A stretch of 64,000 bases of DNA from Desulfoscipio gibsoniae DSM 7213 (GTDB lineage Bacteria; Bacillota; Desulfotomaculia; Desulfotomaculales; Desulfallaceae), in the NCBI RefSeq assembly GCF_000233715.2, contig NC_021184.1, positions 310,001-374,000 of the forward strand, given 5' to 3'. Positions within the stretch are counted from its first letter, which is position 1; each line of letters opens with the position of its first letter. A program made the translations under genes and the position numbers. The notes beneath the pieces are model-generated. The model had not been told where the DNA came from, did not search any database, and saw only the letters and a program-made list of their open reading frames with translations. Shown here piece by piece: positions 8,026 to 18,700 of the stretch.

Positions 8026-9504
8026 TTGACACAAACCAAGGTTAGATTTGCACCAAGTCCTACAGGACCTTTACATATAGGTGGGGCAAGATCCGCCCTG
8101 TTTAACTGGCTTTTTGCCCGCCGTTACGGCGGCAAATTTGTTGTGCGCATAGAGGATACCGATTTGGATCGCTCGTCAAGGGCCTCGGAAGAAAATATAT
8201 TATCCTCACTGCGCTGGCTTGGACTGGATTGGGATGAGGGCATTGATGTGGGGGGTGACAATGGCCCCTACCGTCAAACCGAGCGGCTAAAAATATATTC
8301 ACAGTATGCCGCTTATTTGTTGGAGAAGGGGTTGGCCTACCGGTGTTACTGCAGCGAGGAGGAGTTGGCCGCCCAGCGGGAGGCTCAATTGGCCGCAGGG
8401 GAAATGGTTCGTTACACCGGTAAATGCCGTGATCTTGGCCCCGAAGACTGCGCGCGACTGGAAGCCGAGGGCCGTAAACCGGTGTTGCGCTTCAGGGTGC
8501 CTTCGGAAAAAATAATTACGGTACGGGACATCGTGCGGGGAAATGTTAATTTTGATTGCGCAGGTATCGGGGATTTTATTATTATAAAGTCGGATGACAT
8601 ACCTACGTACAATTTTGCTGTGGTGGTGGATGATCACCTGATGGGTATCAACCACGTGATTCGTGCCGAGGAGCATCTATCCAATACGCCCCTCCAGGTC
8701 TTGTTGTACGAGGCGCTGGGCTGGGACGTGCCGGAATTTGCTCATGTGTCATTGATACTGGGCAAAGACCGGTCTAAGATGAGCAAGCGCCATGGCGCCA
8801 CATCCATTGAGCAATACCGGGAATTAGGTTATTTACCCGAAGCGCTGGTGAATTTTTTAGCACTTTTAGGCTGGTCCCCAGGTACCGAGGAAGAGGTTTT
8901 CACTCTGGATCAGCTGAAAGAGCAATTTTCACTGGAGCGCGTATCTAAAAGCCCGGCGGTGTTTGACCTGGAGAAATTGAACTGGCTGAATGGTAGTTAT
9001 ATACGGCACAGTCCGATGGATCGCCTTGCTGAACTGGCACTGCCTTATTTGCAAAAGGCCGGTTATTTGCCCGGGGCTGTGGACGAAGTGGTGCGGGAAA
9101 AGGCGCGTTTAATAGTTGCAGCGGTAAAGGATCGGCTGGAATACATGGCGCAAATTAATGATTATGCAGACGTGTTTTTTAATGATCCCGGTTACGACGA
9201 TGCAGAGGCCCGAAAAATACTGGCCCAGGAGCAGGTGCCCGCGGTAATAAAAGCGTTGCAGGGTAAAATGACTGCTCATGTGGGTGATTTAGATGAGGCT
9301 GGTGCCCAGGCATTATTGAAAAAACTGCCCAAGGAACTGGGGCTCGGCGGCAAAAAGGTCTATCAGCCACTCCGGGTTGCCTTGACCGGCAAAGTCAGCG
9401 GTCCCGACTTGCATCACCTGCTGCCGGTATTGGGGGCACAAAGGGTTATTGCCCGGCTGGAAAAGGCGCTGGCCTCAAGCCGGCCAGAAACTGATGATAA
9501 GTAA
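8026..9504 (+). CDS. gltX: Glutamate-tRNA ligase
   Basis: Class I synthetase of 492 residues that charges tRNA-Glu (and probably tRNA-Gln where GlnRS is absent and GatCAB amidates). The HIGH-type motif is [11 protein letters not shown] near the N-terminus; KMSKR is at about 252-256; the anticodon-binding helical domain follows. I chose TTG 8026, preceded by AAGGGAG with 11-nt spacing and matching the family N-terminus [11 protein letters not shown]; the GTG at 7987 has no SD and falls before the predicted transcript start. Confidence 0.93.
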   Translation: MTQTKVRFAPSPTGPLHIGGARSALFNWLFARRYGGKFVVRIEDTDLDRSSRASEENILSSLRWLGLDWDEGIDVGGDNGPYRQTERLKIYSQYAAYLLEKGLAYRCYCSEEELAAQREAQLAAGEMVRYTGKCRDLGPEDCARLEAEGRKPVLRFRVPSEKIITVRDIVRGNVNFDCAGIGDFIIIKSDDIPTYNFAVVVDDHLMGINHVIRAEEHLSNTPLQVLLYEALGWDVPEFAHVSLILGKDRSKMSKRHGATSIEQYRELGYLPEALVNFLALLGWSPGTEEEVFTLDQLKEQFSLERVSKSPAVFDLEKLNWLNGSYIRHSPMDRLAELALPYLQKAGYLPGAVDEVVREKARLIVAAVKDRLEYMAQINDYADVFFNDPGYDDAEARKILAQEQVPAVIKALQGKMTAHVGDLDEAGAQALLKKLPKELGLGGKKVYQPLRVALTGKVSGPDLHHLLPVLGAQRVIARLEKALASSRPETDDK

Positions 9505-9616
9505 AATATAGCTTGGTTTTAAAATTAATATTACATTGCAGGTAAGTATTAGTTCAACGAGTTGCTAAGGTTTACGTTAAGTTAATTCTTTACATGTCGG
9601 AAAGGCAGGGATTGGT

Positions 9617-10306
9617 TTGCTGTTCGGTCGGCTTCGTAAAGATATTCAAGTGGTATTTGAGAGGGACCCGGCCGCGAAATCGGTGCTTGAGGTACTGCTT
9701 TGCTACCCCGGGCTGCATGCTATTATGCTGCACCGGGTAGCTCATTTCTTTTACCGGCATCGTTTTTTTCTCATAGCCCGGCTGATATCCCAGTTTGCCA
9801 GAGCGGTTACACAAATTGAAATCCACCCGGGGGCCAAGATCAGTGAAGGGTTGTTTATTGACCACGGTGCCGGGGTGGTTATTGGAGAAACCGCTGAAAT
9901 AGGCAACAACGTAACTATCTATCAGGGCGTGACATTGGGGGGTACCGGTAAAGAAAAAGGTAAACGCCACCCTACCATCGGGGATAATGTAGTAATCAGC
10001 ACCGGGGCTAAAATACTTGGCTCATTCACCGTAGGGGATAATAGTAAGATTGGTGCCGGTTCTGTGGTGCTGAAAGCTGTACCGCCCAATAGCACCGTGG
10101 TTGGTGTGCCGGGCAAAGTAGTGGTTCGGGACGGTGAAAAAGTAGCCCGAGCCGGGGTATCTATTGACTTGCGACATGATTTGCTGCCCGATCCTATGGC
10201 TGAGGCGATGAATAGCATGCAAAAAAATGTAGAGGTATTGGAAAAGCGGGTTAAGGAATTGGAAGCGACATTATTAGATCGAAATAATCAAGAGCATGAG
10301 GCATAA
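9617..10306 (+). CDS. cysE: Serine O-acetyltransferase
   Basis: Acetylates L-serine from acetyl-CoA, the first committed step of cysteine synthesis. The 229-residue protein has an N-terminal helical part and a left-handed beta-helix of hexapeptide repeats (about 65-170) with [15 protein letters not shown] and [15 protein letters not shown], the catalytic His/acetyl-CoA regions. Start is TTG 9617 behind GGCAGGG. cysS overlaps the reading frame slightly upstream of its own start, so cysE and cysS are likely co-transcribed, coupling cysteine supply to its charging. Confidence 0.93.
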   Translation: MLFGRLRKDIQVVFERDPAAKSVLEVLLCYPGLHAIMLHRVAHFFYRHRFFLIARLISQFARAVTQIEIHPGAKISEGLFIDHGAGVVIGETAEIGNNVTIYQGVTLGGTGKEKGKRHPTIGDNVVISTGAKILGSFTVGDNSKIGAGSVVLKAVPPNSTVVGVPGKVVVRDGEKVARAGVSIDLRHDLLPDPMAEAMNSMQKNVEVLEKRVKELEATLLDRNNQEHEA

Positions 10307-10331
10307 AGAAAGGAACGGGGATTATCGTATT

Positions 10332-11789
10332 ATGCGTATATATAATACCTTGACCAAAAAAAAAGAAGAACTTATACCACGGGAACCGGGCAAAGTGGCT
10401 ATATATGTTTGTGGGCCCACTACTTATAATTACATACACCTGGGCAATGCCCGGCCTATTGTGGTTTTTGATACAGTGCGCCGGTATCTAAAATATAAGG
10501 GATTCAATGTGTTGTATGTTCAAAACTTTACCGATATCGACGATAAAATAATTAACCGGGCCAGGGAAGAGGGGGATGACCACCAGGCCTTGGCTGAACG
10601 GTATATTAACGAGTATTTTAAAGACGCCGATGCATTAAATGTATTGCGGGCGGATATTTACCCCAAAGTGTCCGGTCATATCACAGAAATTATTAAATTA
10701 GTGGAAACCCTGGTGGAAAAGGGTTTTGCTTATCTGGTAGACGGCGACGTTTATTATAATGTGCGCAAGTTTGCCGGCTATGGTAAATTGTCCGGCCGAA
10801 CTCTAGAGGATATGCAGGCGGGTGCCCGGGTGGAGATTGATACGCGAAAAAATGATCCTATGGATTTTGCACTGTGGAAATCCGCCAAACCCGGCGAGCC
10901 TGCCTGGGACAGTCCCTGGGGTAAAGGCAGGCCTGGCTGGCATATTGAGTGTTCCGCTATGGCCCTCAAATATTTAGGCGTTAATTTTGATATTCACGGT
11001 GGTGGATTTGACTTAATTTTCCCCCACCATGAAAATGAGATTGCTCAGTCCGAGGCGGCCACCGGTCAACCTTTTGCCCGTTATTGGATGCATAACGGAT
11101 TTATCACAGTGAACCAGGAAAAAATGAGCAAATCATTGGGGAACTTTTTCCTGGTCCGGGATATTTTAAGTGAATTTTCACCTGAGGTGGTGCGCTTTTA
11201 CCTGTTGGGTACTCACTATCGCAGCCCTTTGGATTTTGATGATGAAAAATTAACAGCTGCCCAAAAGGGGCTTGAACGTATTAAAACTAGTCTTCGATTG
11301 TTGGACGAGGCCCTGGCAGGGCGGCAAGCAGGCAGTGCGGAGAGGCCTGATCCTGCGCTGGCTGTCCGTTTGGAGGAAATACGCATAGAATTTGAAAAGG
11401 CCATGGATGATGATTTTAACACCGCACTGGCCACCGGCATGCTGTTTAACCTGGCCCGGGAAGTGAACAGTTACCTGCAAAGGAGCGATTTCCCCAGCCC
11501 GGCGGAAAAGATCGCTGCACTGCAGAAAGCACGGCAGGTGTTCCTCCAATTTAACAGCGTGCTGGGGGTCTTTAAAACCAGTGCCAGAGGCGAATTCTTA
11601 TTGGAAGATGAGGGTTCGGAAAAGGAAAAGGTAGTTGAGGATTTAATCGATTTAATTATCGAAATCAGACAAACAGCGCGGCAAAACAAAGACTGGCCCA
11701 CCGCCGACCGCATGCGTGACCGGCTGAAGGAGCTGGGCATTGTGTTGGAAGATACTCCAGGCGGAGTGCGCTGGAAAAAGCAGAGATAA
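10332..11789 (+). CDS. cysS: Cysteine-tRNA ligase
   Basis: Class I synthetase, 485 residues. Motifs: zinc ligand Cys in [14 protein letters not shown] (HIGH variant HLGN), WHIECSAMA with a second zinc Cys, [10 protein letters not shown] with further ligands, and EKMSKSLGN (KMSKS, about 264-268). ATG 10332 gives the standard N-terminus MRIYNTLT; the frame is open upstream from 10296 but overlaps cysE. Directly followed, after 2 nt, by mrnC, an arrangement conserved in Firmicutes. Confidence 0.95.
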   Translation: MRIYNTLTKKKEELIPREPGKVAIYVCGPTTYNYIHLGNARPIVVFDTVRRYLKYKGFNVLYVQNFTDIDDKIINRAREEGDDHQALAERYINEYFKDADALNVLRADIYPKVSGHITEIIKLVETLVEKGFAYLVDGDVYYNVRKFAGYGKLSGRTLEDMQAGARVEIDTRKNDPMDFALWKSAKPGEPAWDSPWGKGRPGWHIECSAMALKYLGVNFDIHGGGFDLIFPHHENEIAQSEAATGQPFARYWMHNGFITVNQEKMSKSLGNFFLVRDILSEFSPEVVRFYLLGTHYRSPLDFDDEKLTAAQKGLERIKTSLRLLDEALAGRQAGSAERPDPALAVRLEEIRIEFEKAMDDDFNTALATGMLFNLAREVNSYLQRSDFPSPAEKIAALQKARQVFLQFNSVLGVFKTSARGEFLLEDEGSEKEKVVEDLIDLIIEIRQTARQNKDWPTADRMRDRLKELGIVLEDTPGGVRWKKQR

Positions 11790-11791
11790 CT

Positions 11792-12211
11792 ATGTTTGGA
11801 GACACGGTAGTAAACATCGATCCCCGGGAAGTATCCTCTCTGGTTTTAGCGTATATCGGCGATGCGGTATACGAGCTGGCGGTGCGGGAATACCTGGTGA
11901 ATCAGGGTATCACCAACGTTAACAAGCTGCACAGGGAGGCGGTGCAGCACGTGCGGGCATCCACCCAGGCCAAGGTTTTCCTTGCCCTGGACGGACACCT
12001 CAACAAAACCGAGGAGGCGGTAGCCCGGCGCGGGCGCAACGCCAAGCCCGGTCATGCGCCTAGGGGAGATAGTATAATTGAATACCGGCATAGCACCGGT
12101 TTCGAAAGCCTGGTGGGTTATTTATATTTAAAGCGCGATTGGTCCAGGTTGGAGGAAATATTAAACCTGGCCCGGGAAGTTATCAAACAAGAAATCGGTG
12201 CCGGGTGTTGA
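11792..12211 (+). CDS. mrnC: Mini-ribonuclease 3
   Basis: A 139-residue RNase III catalytic domain without a dsRNA-binding domain; in Bacillus it matures the ends of 23S rRNA. The signature LAYIGDAVYELAVREYL and the downstream acidic residues (YKRDWSRLEEI region) match the family. It starts 2 nt after cysS. The last codons and the TGA stop lie inside a 25-nt arm of the palindromic repeat that also flanks cwlD, so its C-terminus (EIGAGC) is partly repeat-derived. Confidence 0.92.
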   Translation: MFGDTVVNIDPREVSSLVLAYIGDAVYELAVREYLVNQGITNVNKLHREAVQHVRASTQAKVFLALDGHLNKTEEAVARRGRNAKPGHAPRGDSIIEYRHSTGFESLVGYLYLKRDWSRLEEILNLAREVIKQEIGAGC

Positions 12212-12236
12212 AAGGTTGAAAGTTGGATTCCTGGCA
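12197..12236 (+). repeat. Degenerate single-arm copy of the cwlD-flanking palindrome
   Basis: 12197-12221 matches 24 of 25 bases of the left arm of the palindrome at 52707; a cctggca remnant of the right arm follows at 12230-12236. The hairpin cannot form. It overlaps the mrnC stop codon. Confidence 0.7.
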
Positions 12237-12402
12237 TACGGTGAACTGATATGTATAGGTTCTGCCGGCTTCTTATTGTATTCAGTTGTCTGGTATTGTT
12301 AATTATGTAATACTGATAATGCGCATAGTCCGAAACTGAAAACACTTAATAATTTAGTGGTAACTGGTCAGATTATATAAATATACTTCGGGGGAACATG
12401 TT

Positions 12403-13143
12403 ATGGGGAGAACTAACCTGCGGGTGGAATTACTACAGTATACAAGCAATCCCGAGCAATTGGTGGCTTTAGCGGCCAAGCTTTGTTATTCGTCTGCTGA
12501 TATGGAAGAGCTGCAAAAGGGTGTTGCCGATGGGGATCAATCTCATTTTGTGCGCAAATTAGCCGAAATGGGGCATCTCACCCCCGTTGAGCATGCCAGC
12601 TTTACCTTTGGGGTGGAGGGAGTATCCCGAAGTCTTTTAGCACAGATAACCAGACACCGGATCGCCAGTTTTAGCGTGAAGTCCCAGCGGTACGTCAGTG
12701 AGGACAGTACCGCTAAGGCAGATGGTGTGTTCAATTATATTATACCACCGCGCATAGCCGCGCTGGGTGCCGGTGAGGTTTCCGAATATGCCAGGCAAAT
12801 GGCCAAAATTCAGCAATGGTATGACGGGTGGTTGGAAAAACTGGCCTGCTACGGTGATGCAGCCCGGGAAGACGCCCGGTTTATTCTGCCCAATGCCGCA
12901 GAAACCAAGCTGGTGGTCACTATGAACGCCCGGGAGTTGCTGCATTTTTTTGCCTTGCGGTGCTGCAACCGGGCACAATGGGAAATAAGAGCCCTGGCCA
13001 CTGAGATGCTCCGCTTGGTGCGGCGGGTTGCTCCCGAATTGTTTCGGGATGCCGGTCCCGGCTGCCTTACAGGACCTTGTCCTGAAGGTGGTATGTCCTG
13101 TGGTAAGCAGGCTGAAGTGCGCGATATGTTTCAGAAACTATAG
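12403..13143 (+). CDS. thyX: FAD-dependent thymidylate synthase
   Basis: Makes dTMP from dUMP using methylene-tetrahydrofolate and FAD/NADPH. The 246-residue protein has the ThyX motif RHR followed by seven residues and S (RHRIASFSVKSQRY, starting at R85) and the C-terminal RNRAQWEIR-like segment (CCNRAQWEIRALA). ATG 12403 follows GGGGGA at 7 nt. No thyA is seen in the window. The C-terminus contains several Cys (CLTGPCPEGGMSCG), common in this family. Confidence 0.94.
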   Translation: MGRTNLRVELLQYTSNPEQLVALAAKLCYSSADMEELQKGVADGDQSHFVRKLAEMGHLTPVEHASFTFGVEGVSRSLLAQITRHRIASFSVKSQRYVSEDSTAKADGVFNYIIPPRIAALGAGEVSEYARQMAKIQQWYDGWLEKLACYGDAAREDARFILPNAAETKLVVTMNARELLHFFALRCCNRAQWEIRALATEMLRLVRRVAPELFRDAGPGCLTGPCPEGGMSCGKQAEVRDMFQKL

Positions 13144-13164
13144 ATACTGGGTGGAGAAATATTA

Positions 13165-13896
13165 ATGGAACAAATTATTATCGGGCGCAACCCGGTATGT
13201 GAAGCGCTGCGGGCCGGCCGTACAATAAATAAGATTTACCTGGCCCGGGGCATGAAGTCAGCTGCCACTGCGGAAATTATCCGTTTGGCCAGGGAAGGGC
13301 AGGTGCCTGTGCAGAATGTTGAAAGGCAATTTCTGGATCGCATGGCGCCCGGTGCGGTGCATCAGGGCGTAGCTGCCCAGGTGGCACCCTATGCATATGT
13401 GGAGCTGGAAGATATACTGGAAGGAGTAAAGGACGCAGATCCTTTGCTGGTGCTGTTGGATGAGGTAACAGACCCTCATAATTTAGGGGCCATCATTCGC
13501 TCGGCCGATGCGGCAGGAGCCCATGGGGTGGTTATACCCAAGCGCCGAGCCGCCGCGATTACTCCGGTAGTGGTTAAATCCTCGGCCGGGGCGGTGGAAT
13601 TTGTGCCCGTAGCCAGGGTGGGTAATATGGTTCAAACCATTGAGTTGCTTAAAGAACGGGGTGTATGGGTGGTGGGTGCGCATCAAGATGCGCGGCAACT
13701 GGTCTGGGATGCCCCGCTGGCAGGTCCTCTGGCTATAGTAATTGGTGGGGAGGATAAGGGTCTGGGACGACTGGTGCGGGAAAAGTGTGATTTATTGGTG
13801 AAGCTCCCCATGGCGGGCCGGGTTAATTCTCTTAACGCCTCAGTGGCTGCGGCTCTGATGTTATTTGATGCGGTGCGCCAGAGAAGTAGGGGATAA
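13165..13896 (+). CDS. rlmB: 23S rRNA (guanosine-2'-O-)-methyltransferase RlmB / TrmH family
   Basis: A 243-residue SPOUT methyltransferase. N-terminal substrate-binding domain (IIGRNPVCEALRAG), then the trefoil-knot domain with LLDEVTDPHNLGAIIRSADAAG (motif 1), IVIGGEDKGLGRLV (motif 2) and LPMAGRVNSLNASVAAALMLF (motif 3). In Bacillus the orthologue YacO modifies 23S G2251. The yacP gene follows after 1 nt. Exact substrate is inferred from family. Confidence 0.9.
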   Translation: MEQIIIGRNPVCEALRAGRTINKIYLARGMKSAATAEIIRLAREGQVPVQNVERQFLDRMAPGAVHQGVAAQVAPYAYVELEDILEGVKDADPLLVLLDEVTDPHNLGAIIRSADAAGAHGVVIPKRRAAAITPVVVKSSAGAVEFVPVARVGNMVQTIELLKERGVWVVGAHQDARQLVWDAPLAGPLAIVIGGEDKGLGRLVREKCDLLVKLPMAGRVNSLNASVAAALMLFDAVRQRSRG

Positions 13897-13897
13897 A

Positions 13898-14410
13898 ATG
13901 AATGAGTACATTGTGGTTGACGGGTATAACATTGTCCATGCCTGGCCGGAATTAGCCAAGTTGAAAGATGAAAGCTTGGAGCATGCCCGGGACCGGTTGG
14001 TGGAAATACTGGCTAATTACGCCGGGTTTAGCGGTGATAGGGTGGTGGTGGTTTTTGACGCCCACAGGGTTAAAGGTAACCTGGAGAGGTACGAAGAAAT
14101 AAACGGAGTGCAAATTTTTTATACCAGGGAAGACGAAACTGCTGACTCCTTGATTGAAAGACTGGTGGGTGATATGCCAAAGGATGGCAACATACGGGTG
14201 GCTACCTCCGACTGGGATGAGCAAAGGGTGATTTTTGGACGGGGTGCTTATCGGATGACCCCCGGGGAACTAATGGCACTGGTGCGTGAGGCGGGGAAAG
14301 AAAGCAAAAAGCGGTTGACGCGCCGGGATTATACCGACGGTTACCTGGAAAACCGTTTAGCAGGGAATATTCGACAAATATTTGAGCAGTGGAGAAGAAA
14401 AAAGGAATAA
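13898..14410 (+). CDS. yacP: NYN domain nuclease YacP/Rae1 family
   Basis: A 170-residue protein with the PIN-like NYN fold: EYIVVDGYNIVHAW at the N-terminus, VVVVFDAHRVKG, FYTREDETADSLIERL and VATSDWDEQRVIFGRGA give the acidic active-site residues. The Bacillus orthologue Rae1 cleaves mRNA in the ribosomal A site. ATG 13898 behind AGGGG; one nucleotide separates it from rlmB. Ribosome-linked function is inferred from family and neighbours. Confidence 0.87.
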   Translation: MNEYIVVDGYNIVHAWPELAKLKDESLEHARDRLVEILANYAGFSGDRVVVVFDAHRVKGNLERYEEINGVQIFYTREDETADSLIERLVGDMPKDGNIRVATSDWDEQRVIFGRGAYRMTPGELMALVREAGKESKKRLTRRDYTDGYLENRLAGNIRQIFEQWRRKKE

Positions 14411-14440
14411 CATTGCTGCCGGTTTGCAGGAGCTTTTTAC

Positions 14441-14469
14441 TTGACGAGCCTCCCGTGGATGGTTATAAT
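14441..14469 (+). promoter_or_regulatory. sigH promoter
   Basis: TTGACG (14441-14446), 17 nt, TATAAT (14464-14469). The leader to the sigH SD is about 150 nt with no clear structure that I could see. Confidence 0.8.
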
Positions 14470-14635
14470 AAAGTCTGTAAATATGTGTACTAGCTAATTG
14501 ATTAAAAATCCATATCATTATGCCCCATATGCTATCTGGGATCGATGTGCCCGGATTTTAATTGTCTAATAAGCGGTGCGGGTTATTTTTTTCTTTTTGG
14601 GTTTCGTTGGGGAGATTACGGCGGGAGGGATATTG

Positions 14636-15280
14636 TTGAATTTACACGCCCAAATGGATGCTTCCAGCGATTTTCAGTTGATGATTGACGAAGACGTTGT
14701 GGAATTTGCTCGTGAGGGTGACGATGCGGCTCTTGAGTATTTAATCAACAAGTATAAGAATTTTGTGCGAGCCAAAGCCCGTTCTTATTTTTTGATCGGT
14801 GCGGACCGGGAGGATATTATCCAGGAGGGTATGATCGGTCTATATAAGGCGATTCGTGATTTTAGGATGGACAAGTTGTCGTCTTTTCGTGCATTTGCAG
14901 AGCTTTGCATTACCCGTCAAATAATAACAGCAATTAAAACTGCCACCAGACAAAAACATATTCCACTAAATTCGTATGTTTCTTTGAATAAACCAATTTA
15001 TGACGAGGACTCTGACCGTACCTTGCTGGATGTTATATCGGGTTCCAAAATATCTGATCCTGAAGAGCTGATTATCAGCCGTGAAGAATTCGATGATATC
15101 GAAGAAAAAATGGGTGAGATACTAAGTTCGCTGGAGTGGAAAGTGTTGATGTCCTACCTGGAAGGCAAATCCTACCAGGAAATCGCCGAAGATCTTCAAA
15201 GACATGTTAAATCCATAGACAATGCTTTGCAGAGAGTAAAGCGCAAGTTGGAACGCTACCTGGAAAAACGTGAAGCCTAA
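14636..15280 (+). CDS. sigH: RNA polymerase sigma factor SigH (Spo0H)
   Basis: A sigma-70 family factor of 214 residues used at the transition to stationary phase and onset of sporulation. Region 2 is visible as LINKYKNFVRAKARSYFLIGADREDIIQEGMIGLYKAIRDF, with FRAFAELCITRQIITAIKTA, and region 4 as MGEILSSLEWKVLMSYLEGKSYQEIAE. The TTG at 14636 lies 6 nt after GGGAGGG; a longer open frame upstream has no SD. It ends in a strong terminator before the tRNA cluster. Confidence 0.93.
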   Translation: MNLHAQMDASSDFQLMIDEDVVEFAREGDDAALEYLINKYKNFVRAKARSYFLIGADREDIIQEGMIGLYKAIRDFRMDKLSSFRAFAELCITRQIITAIKTATRQKHIPLNSYVSLNKPIYDEDSDRTLLDVISGSKISDPEELIISREEFDDIEEKMGEILSSLEWKVLMSYLEGKSYQEIAEDLQRHVKSIDNALQRVKRKLERYLEKREA

Positions 15281-15296
15281 TAGCTTTTGAGGCTAA

Positions 15297-15333
15297 AAAA
15301 AGCCGGATTGCCCGCCGGGTAACCGGCTTTTCT
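15297..15333 (+). terminator. Terminator after sigH
   Basis: aaaagccgg (15297-15305) pairs with ccggctttt (15323-15331); the loop is itself GC-rich and the stem ends in T-rich sequence. Confidence 0.8.
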
Positions 15334-15372
15334 GTTGGTTGCCAACTTAATAATTTTTATTGCTTTAATCTG

Positions 15373-15401
15373 TTGACAAAGATACACACTTCGCTTATAA
15401 T
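15373..15401 (+). promoter_or_regulatory. tRNA cluster promoter
   Basis: Perfect TTGACA (15373-15378), 17 nt, perfect TATAAT (15396-15401), 17 nt before the first tRNA. Confidence 0.88.
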
Positions 15402-15417
15402 AATTTTTGTTGCCGGT

Positions 15418-15493
15418 GCCGGCGTAGCTCAATTGGCAGAGCAGCTGACTTGTAATCAGCAGGTTGCGGGTTCGAGTCCCATCGCCGGCTCCA
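15418..15493 (+). tRNA. tRNA-Thr (TGT)
   Basis: Cloverleaf with acceptor GCCGGCG/CGCCGGC, D-loop GTAGCTCAATTGG, anticodon TGT in CTGACTTGTAATCAG, T-arm GGTTCGAGTCC and encoded CCA. Confidence 0.95.
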
Positions 15494-15530
15494 GAATAAT
15501 TTAGCTGATTTTGGGCGGAATGCAAATCGT

Positions 15531-15615
<85 letters not shown>

Positions 15616-15645
15616 AACCTTAAGCCCGGTTACAGTAACTGGCAT

Positions 15646-15674
15646 TTGATAAGTTGTTTAAGGTATGGTATACT
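15646..15674 (+). promoter_or_regulatory. Internal promoter before tRNA-fMet
   Basis: TTGATA (15646-15651), 17 nt, TATACT (15669-15674), 12 nt before the initiator tRNA. It would let the last three tRNAs be made independently. Confidence 0.65.
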
Positions 15675-15686
15675 AATAAATGTTGA

Positions 15687-15762
15687 CGCGGGGTGGAGCA
15701 GCTGGCAGCTCGTCGGGCTCATAACCCGAAGGTCGGGGGTTCAAATCCCCCCCCCGCAACCA
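15687..15762 (+). tRNA. Initiator tRNA-fMet (CAT)
   Basis: Anticodon CAT in GGGCTCATAACCC with the three G-C pairs of initiators, and an unpaired C1-A72 end (acceptor starts CGCGGGG, 3' strand CCCCGCA). CCA is encoded. Confidence 0.95.
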
Positions 15763-15765
15763 AAT

Positions 15766-15841
<76 letters not shown>

Positions 15842-15852
15842 GTTATACATAT

Positions 15853-15929
15853 GGCGGCGTAGCTCAGATGGTTAGAGCATGCGGTTCATACCCGCAGTGT
15901 CCGGGGTTCAAATCCCTGCGCCGCTACCA
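15853..15929 (+). tRNA. tRNA-Met (CAT), elongator type
   Basis: Acceptor GGCGGCG/CGCCGCT (first pair G-T), anticodon CAT in GCGGTTCATACCCGC, T-arm GGTTCAAATCC, CCA encoded. CAT could also be tRNA-Ile2 with lysidine; the features fit elongator Met better, but this is not certain. Confidence 0.88.
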
Positions 15930-15932
15930 ATA

Positions 15933-15956
15933 AACCAGCTTAAAGCTGGTTTTTTT
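15933..15956 (+). terminator. Terminator of the tRNA cluster
   Basis: aaccagctt/aaagctggtt stem followed by seven T. Confidence 0.88.
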
Positions 15957-16250
15957 GCATTATTTGCATTATAAGTACTTTTGTAAATTTTATTTGGCCG
16001 AAGAAGGATTTATTTGATAACTATCGAATAAATGTGTTGGTATTGGGCTGCCAGTTTATAAAAGTGGTAAAATTGGAAATAATAAAGAAATGCTGCAACG
16101 TACATAGTATTGCAAATTGTGTCCTCTATGTTGGTGGGGGTTGTGTAAAAATGCCGGCATGTTTTTTGTTTGGCCAAGCTCCTTAGAATATACCATACTT
16201 AATTATTGGTGATTGGCAAGCGCAATATGGCTACTAAACTATATAATTTT
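15957..16250. other. Gene-free stretch upstream of tuf1
   Basis: No gene found. It holds an AT-rich hairpin (atttatttgata 16008-16019 with tatcgaataaat 16022-16033) without a T-run and a TATAAT at 16242-16247 that is the likeliest tuf1 -10, though the nearest -35-like TTGGCA (16213-16218) is 23 nt away, too far for a normal promoter. Confidence 0.5.
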
Positions 16251-16281
16251 GATAATTGCAAGGAGGAATCAAAAACCAACC

Positions 16282-17484
<1,203 letters not shown>

Positions 17485-17494
17485 CTTGATGCAG

Positions 17495-17535
17495 GGGTTG
17501 GGAATTGGTGTCTTAAGATTCCCAACCCTTATCTT
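17495..17535 (+). terminator. Terminator-like hairpin after tuf1
   Basis: gggttgggaat (17495-17505) pairs perfectly with attcccaaccc (17518-17528); followed by ttatctt, a modest T-tract. Confidence 0.65.
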
Positions 17536-17562
17536 GACACACAATTTGAATTGTGATAAAGT
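17534..17562 (+). promoter_or_regulatory. rpmG-secE-nusG promoter
   Basis: TTGACA (17534-17539), 17 nt, TAAAGT (17557-17562), with a TG-like extension (TGTGA) before the -10. Confidence 0.65.
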
Positions 17563-17622
17563 TGGTAAGGTAATTTTTAAAAAAAGGCACAAGTCTTTTT
17601 TTAGTTTAGGGAGGTGGGCCCG

Positions 17623-17772
17623 GTGAGGGTAGGAGTTACTTTGGCCTGCACCGAGTGCAAGCGTAGAAACTATTCAACAACCAAGAATAAGAAAAACGAC
17701 CCCAACCGCATTGAGATGAAGAAGTATTGCAAGTTCTGTCATACCCATACCATGCATAAAGAAACCAGATAA
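17623..17772 (+). CDS. rpmG: 50S ribosomal protein L33
   Basis: A 49-residue small ribosomal protein. GTG 17623 follows GGGAGGTG at 6 nt. It begins [16 protein letters not shown] and contains two CxxC pairs (CTEC and CKFC), so this is the zinc-binding (C+) form. It precedes secE and nusG, the usual Firmicutes order. Confidence 0.93.
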   Translation: MRVGVTLACTECKRRNYSTTKNKKNDPNRIEMKKYCKFCHTHTMHKETR

Positions 17773-17795
17773 GTATATTTAAGGATGTGGCATAA

Positions 17796-18104
17796 GTGGC
17801 CGTGACCAAAAAACAGGACGGGTCAATGAAAAAAGATAAAGGCGCAGGGAAGGAATTGGTTAAAAAAGATAACCGCAAAGAAGTGGCCAAAAAGAATGCT
17901 GCTGCCAATAAGCCTGCTCTAGTAGACCGAGCCAGAACTTTTTTCCGTGGCGTAACAAATGAACTTAAAAAAGTGCACTGGCCCAATCGCAGGGAAACCA
18001 TGATCTATACTGCCGTGGTTTTGGTTTCAGTGGTTTTTGTGGCTGTACTTATTTGGGTATTTGATATAATTCTCGGTTCGGCCATGGGTATGCTGATAAA
18101 ATGA
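17796..18104 (+). CDS. secE: Preprotein translocase subunit SecE
   Basis: A single-spanning SecYEG subunit of 102 residues. The first ~45 residues are Lys-rich and probably disordered; then FFRGVTNELKKVHWPNRRETM, the conserved amphipathic helix, leads into one transmembrane helix (about 70-92). GTG 17796 behind AAGGATGTG. The charged N-terminal extension is longer than in Bacillus SecE (59 aa). Confidence 0.92.
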   Translation: MAVTKKQDGSMKKDKGAGKELVKKDNRKEVAKKNAAANKPALVDRARTFFRGVTNELKKVHWPNRRETMIYTAVVLVSVVFVAVLIWVFDIILGSAMGMLIK

Positions 18105-18144
18105 ATCAAGGGGGTGAGGGGCCTGCGTTCACGCCGGGTCCCTT

Positions 18145-18678
18145 ATGTTTATGAGTAAGCGCTGGTTTGTCATACATACCTATTCAGGGTACGAAAACAA
18201 GGTTAAGGCGAACCTGGAAAAGCGCATTGAGTCCATGAATATGGAAGATAAAATATTCCGCATTTTGGTTCCCATGGAAGACGAGGTTGAGATCAAAGAC
18301 GGCAAAAAAAAGGTTACCAAACGGAAAATTTTCCCCGGCTATGTACTGGTGGAAATGATAATGACCGACGATTCATGGTACGTGGTGCGTAATACTCCCG
18401 GAGTAACCGGGTTTGTGGGTAGCGGTGCAAAGCCAATTCCGCTGGATGAAGCGGAAGCCCGGCAGATTATGGGAACAATGGGCGTGGATGAACCGCGTAC
18501 CAAGGTTGACTTTGATGCCGGTGAACAGGTGCGAGTTATTTCTGGTCCTTTTGAAAATTTCAGTGGTGTTATCGAAGAATTACTGCTGGATAAAAGCAAA
18601 CTTAGGGTGTTGATATCCATGTTTGGCCGGGAAACCCCGGTGGAGCTTGATTATAATCAGGTTGAAAAAATAAATTAA
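18145..18678 (+). CDS. nusG: Transcription termination/antitermination protein NusG
   Basis: A 177-residue RNAP elongation factor. N-terminal NGN domain (RWFVIHTYSGYENKVKANLEKR ...FPGYVLVEM) and C-terminal KOW domain (FDAGEQVRVISGPFENFSGVIEE). ATG 18145 or ATG 18151 may be used; neither has a clear SD at normal distance, the nearest strong one (AAGGGGGTGAGGGG, about 18107-18120) being over 20 nt upstream. It sits between secE and the L11 operon. Confidence 0.93.
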   Translation: MFMSKRWFVIHTYSGYENKVKANLEKRIESMNMEDKIFRILVPMEDEVEIKDGKKKVTKRKIFPGYVLVEMIMTDDSWYVVRNTPGVTGFVGSGAKPIPLDEAEARQIMGTMGVDEPRTKVDFDAGEQVRVISGPFENFSGVIEELLLDKSKLRVLISMFGRETPVELDYNQVEKIN

Positions 18679-18700
18679 GCAGCGCAAGGAGGTGTGACAT

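Noticed and set aside
9505-10331. Possible T-box riboswitch for cysE-cysS
   Set aside because: No AGGGTGGNACCGCG-like T-box sequence or antiterminator is visible upstream of gltX, cysE or cysS.
16008-16033. AT-rich inverted repeat upstream of tuf1 as terminator
   Set aside because: No T-run follows, and the real terminator of the tRNA cluster lies just upstream.
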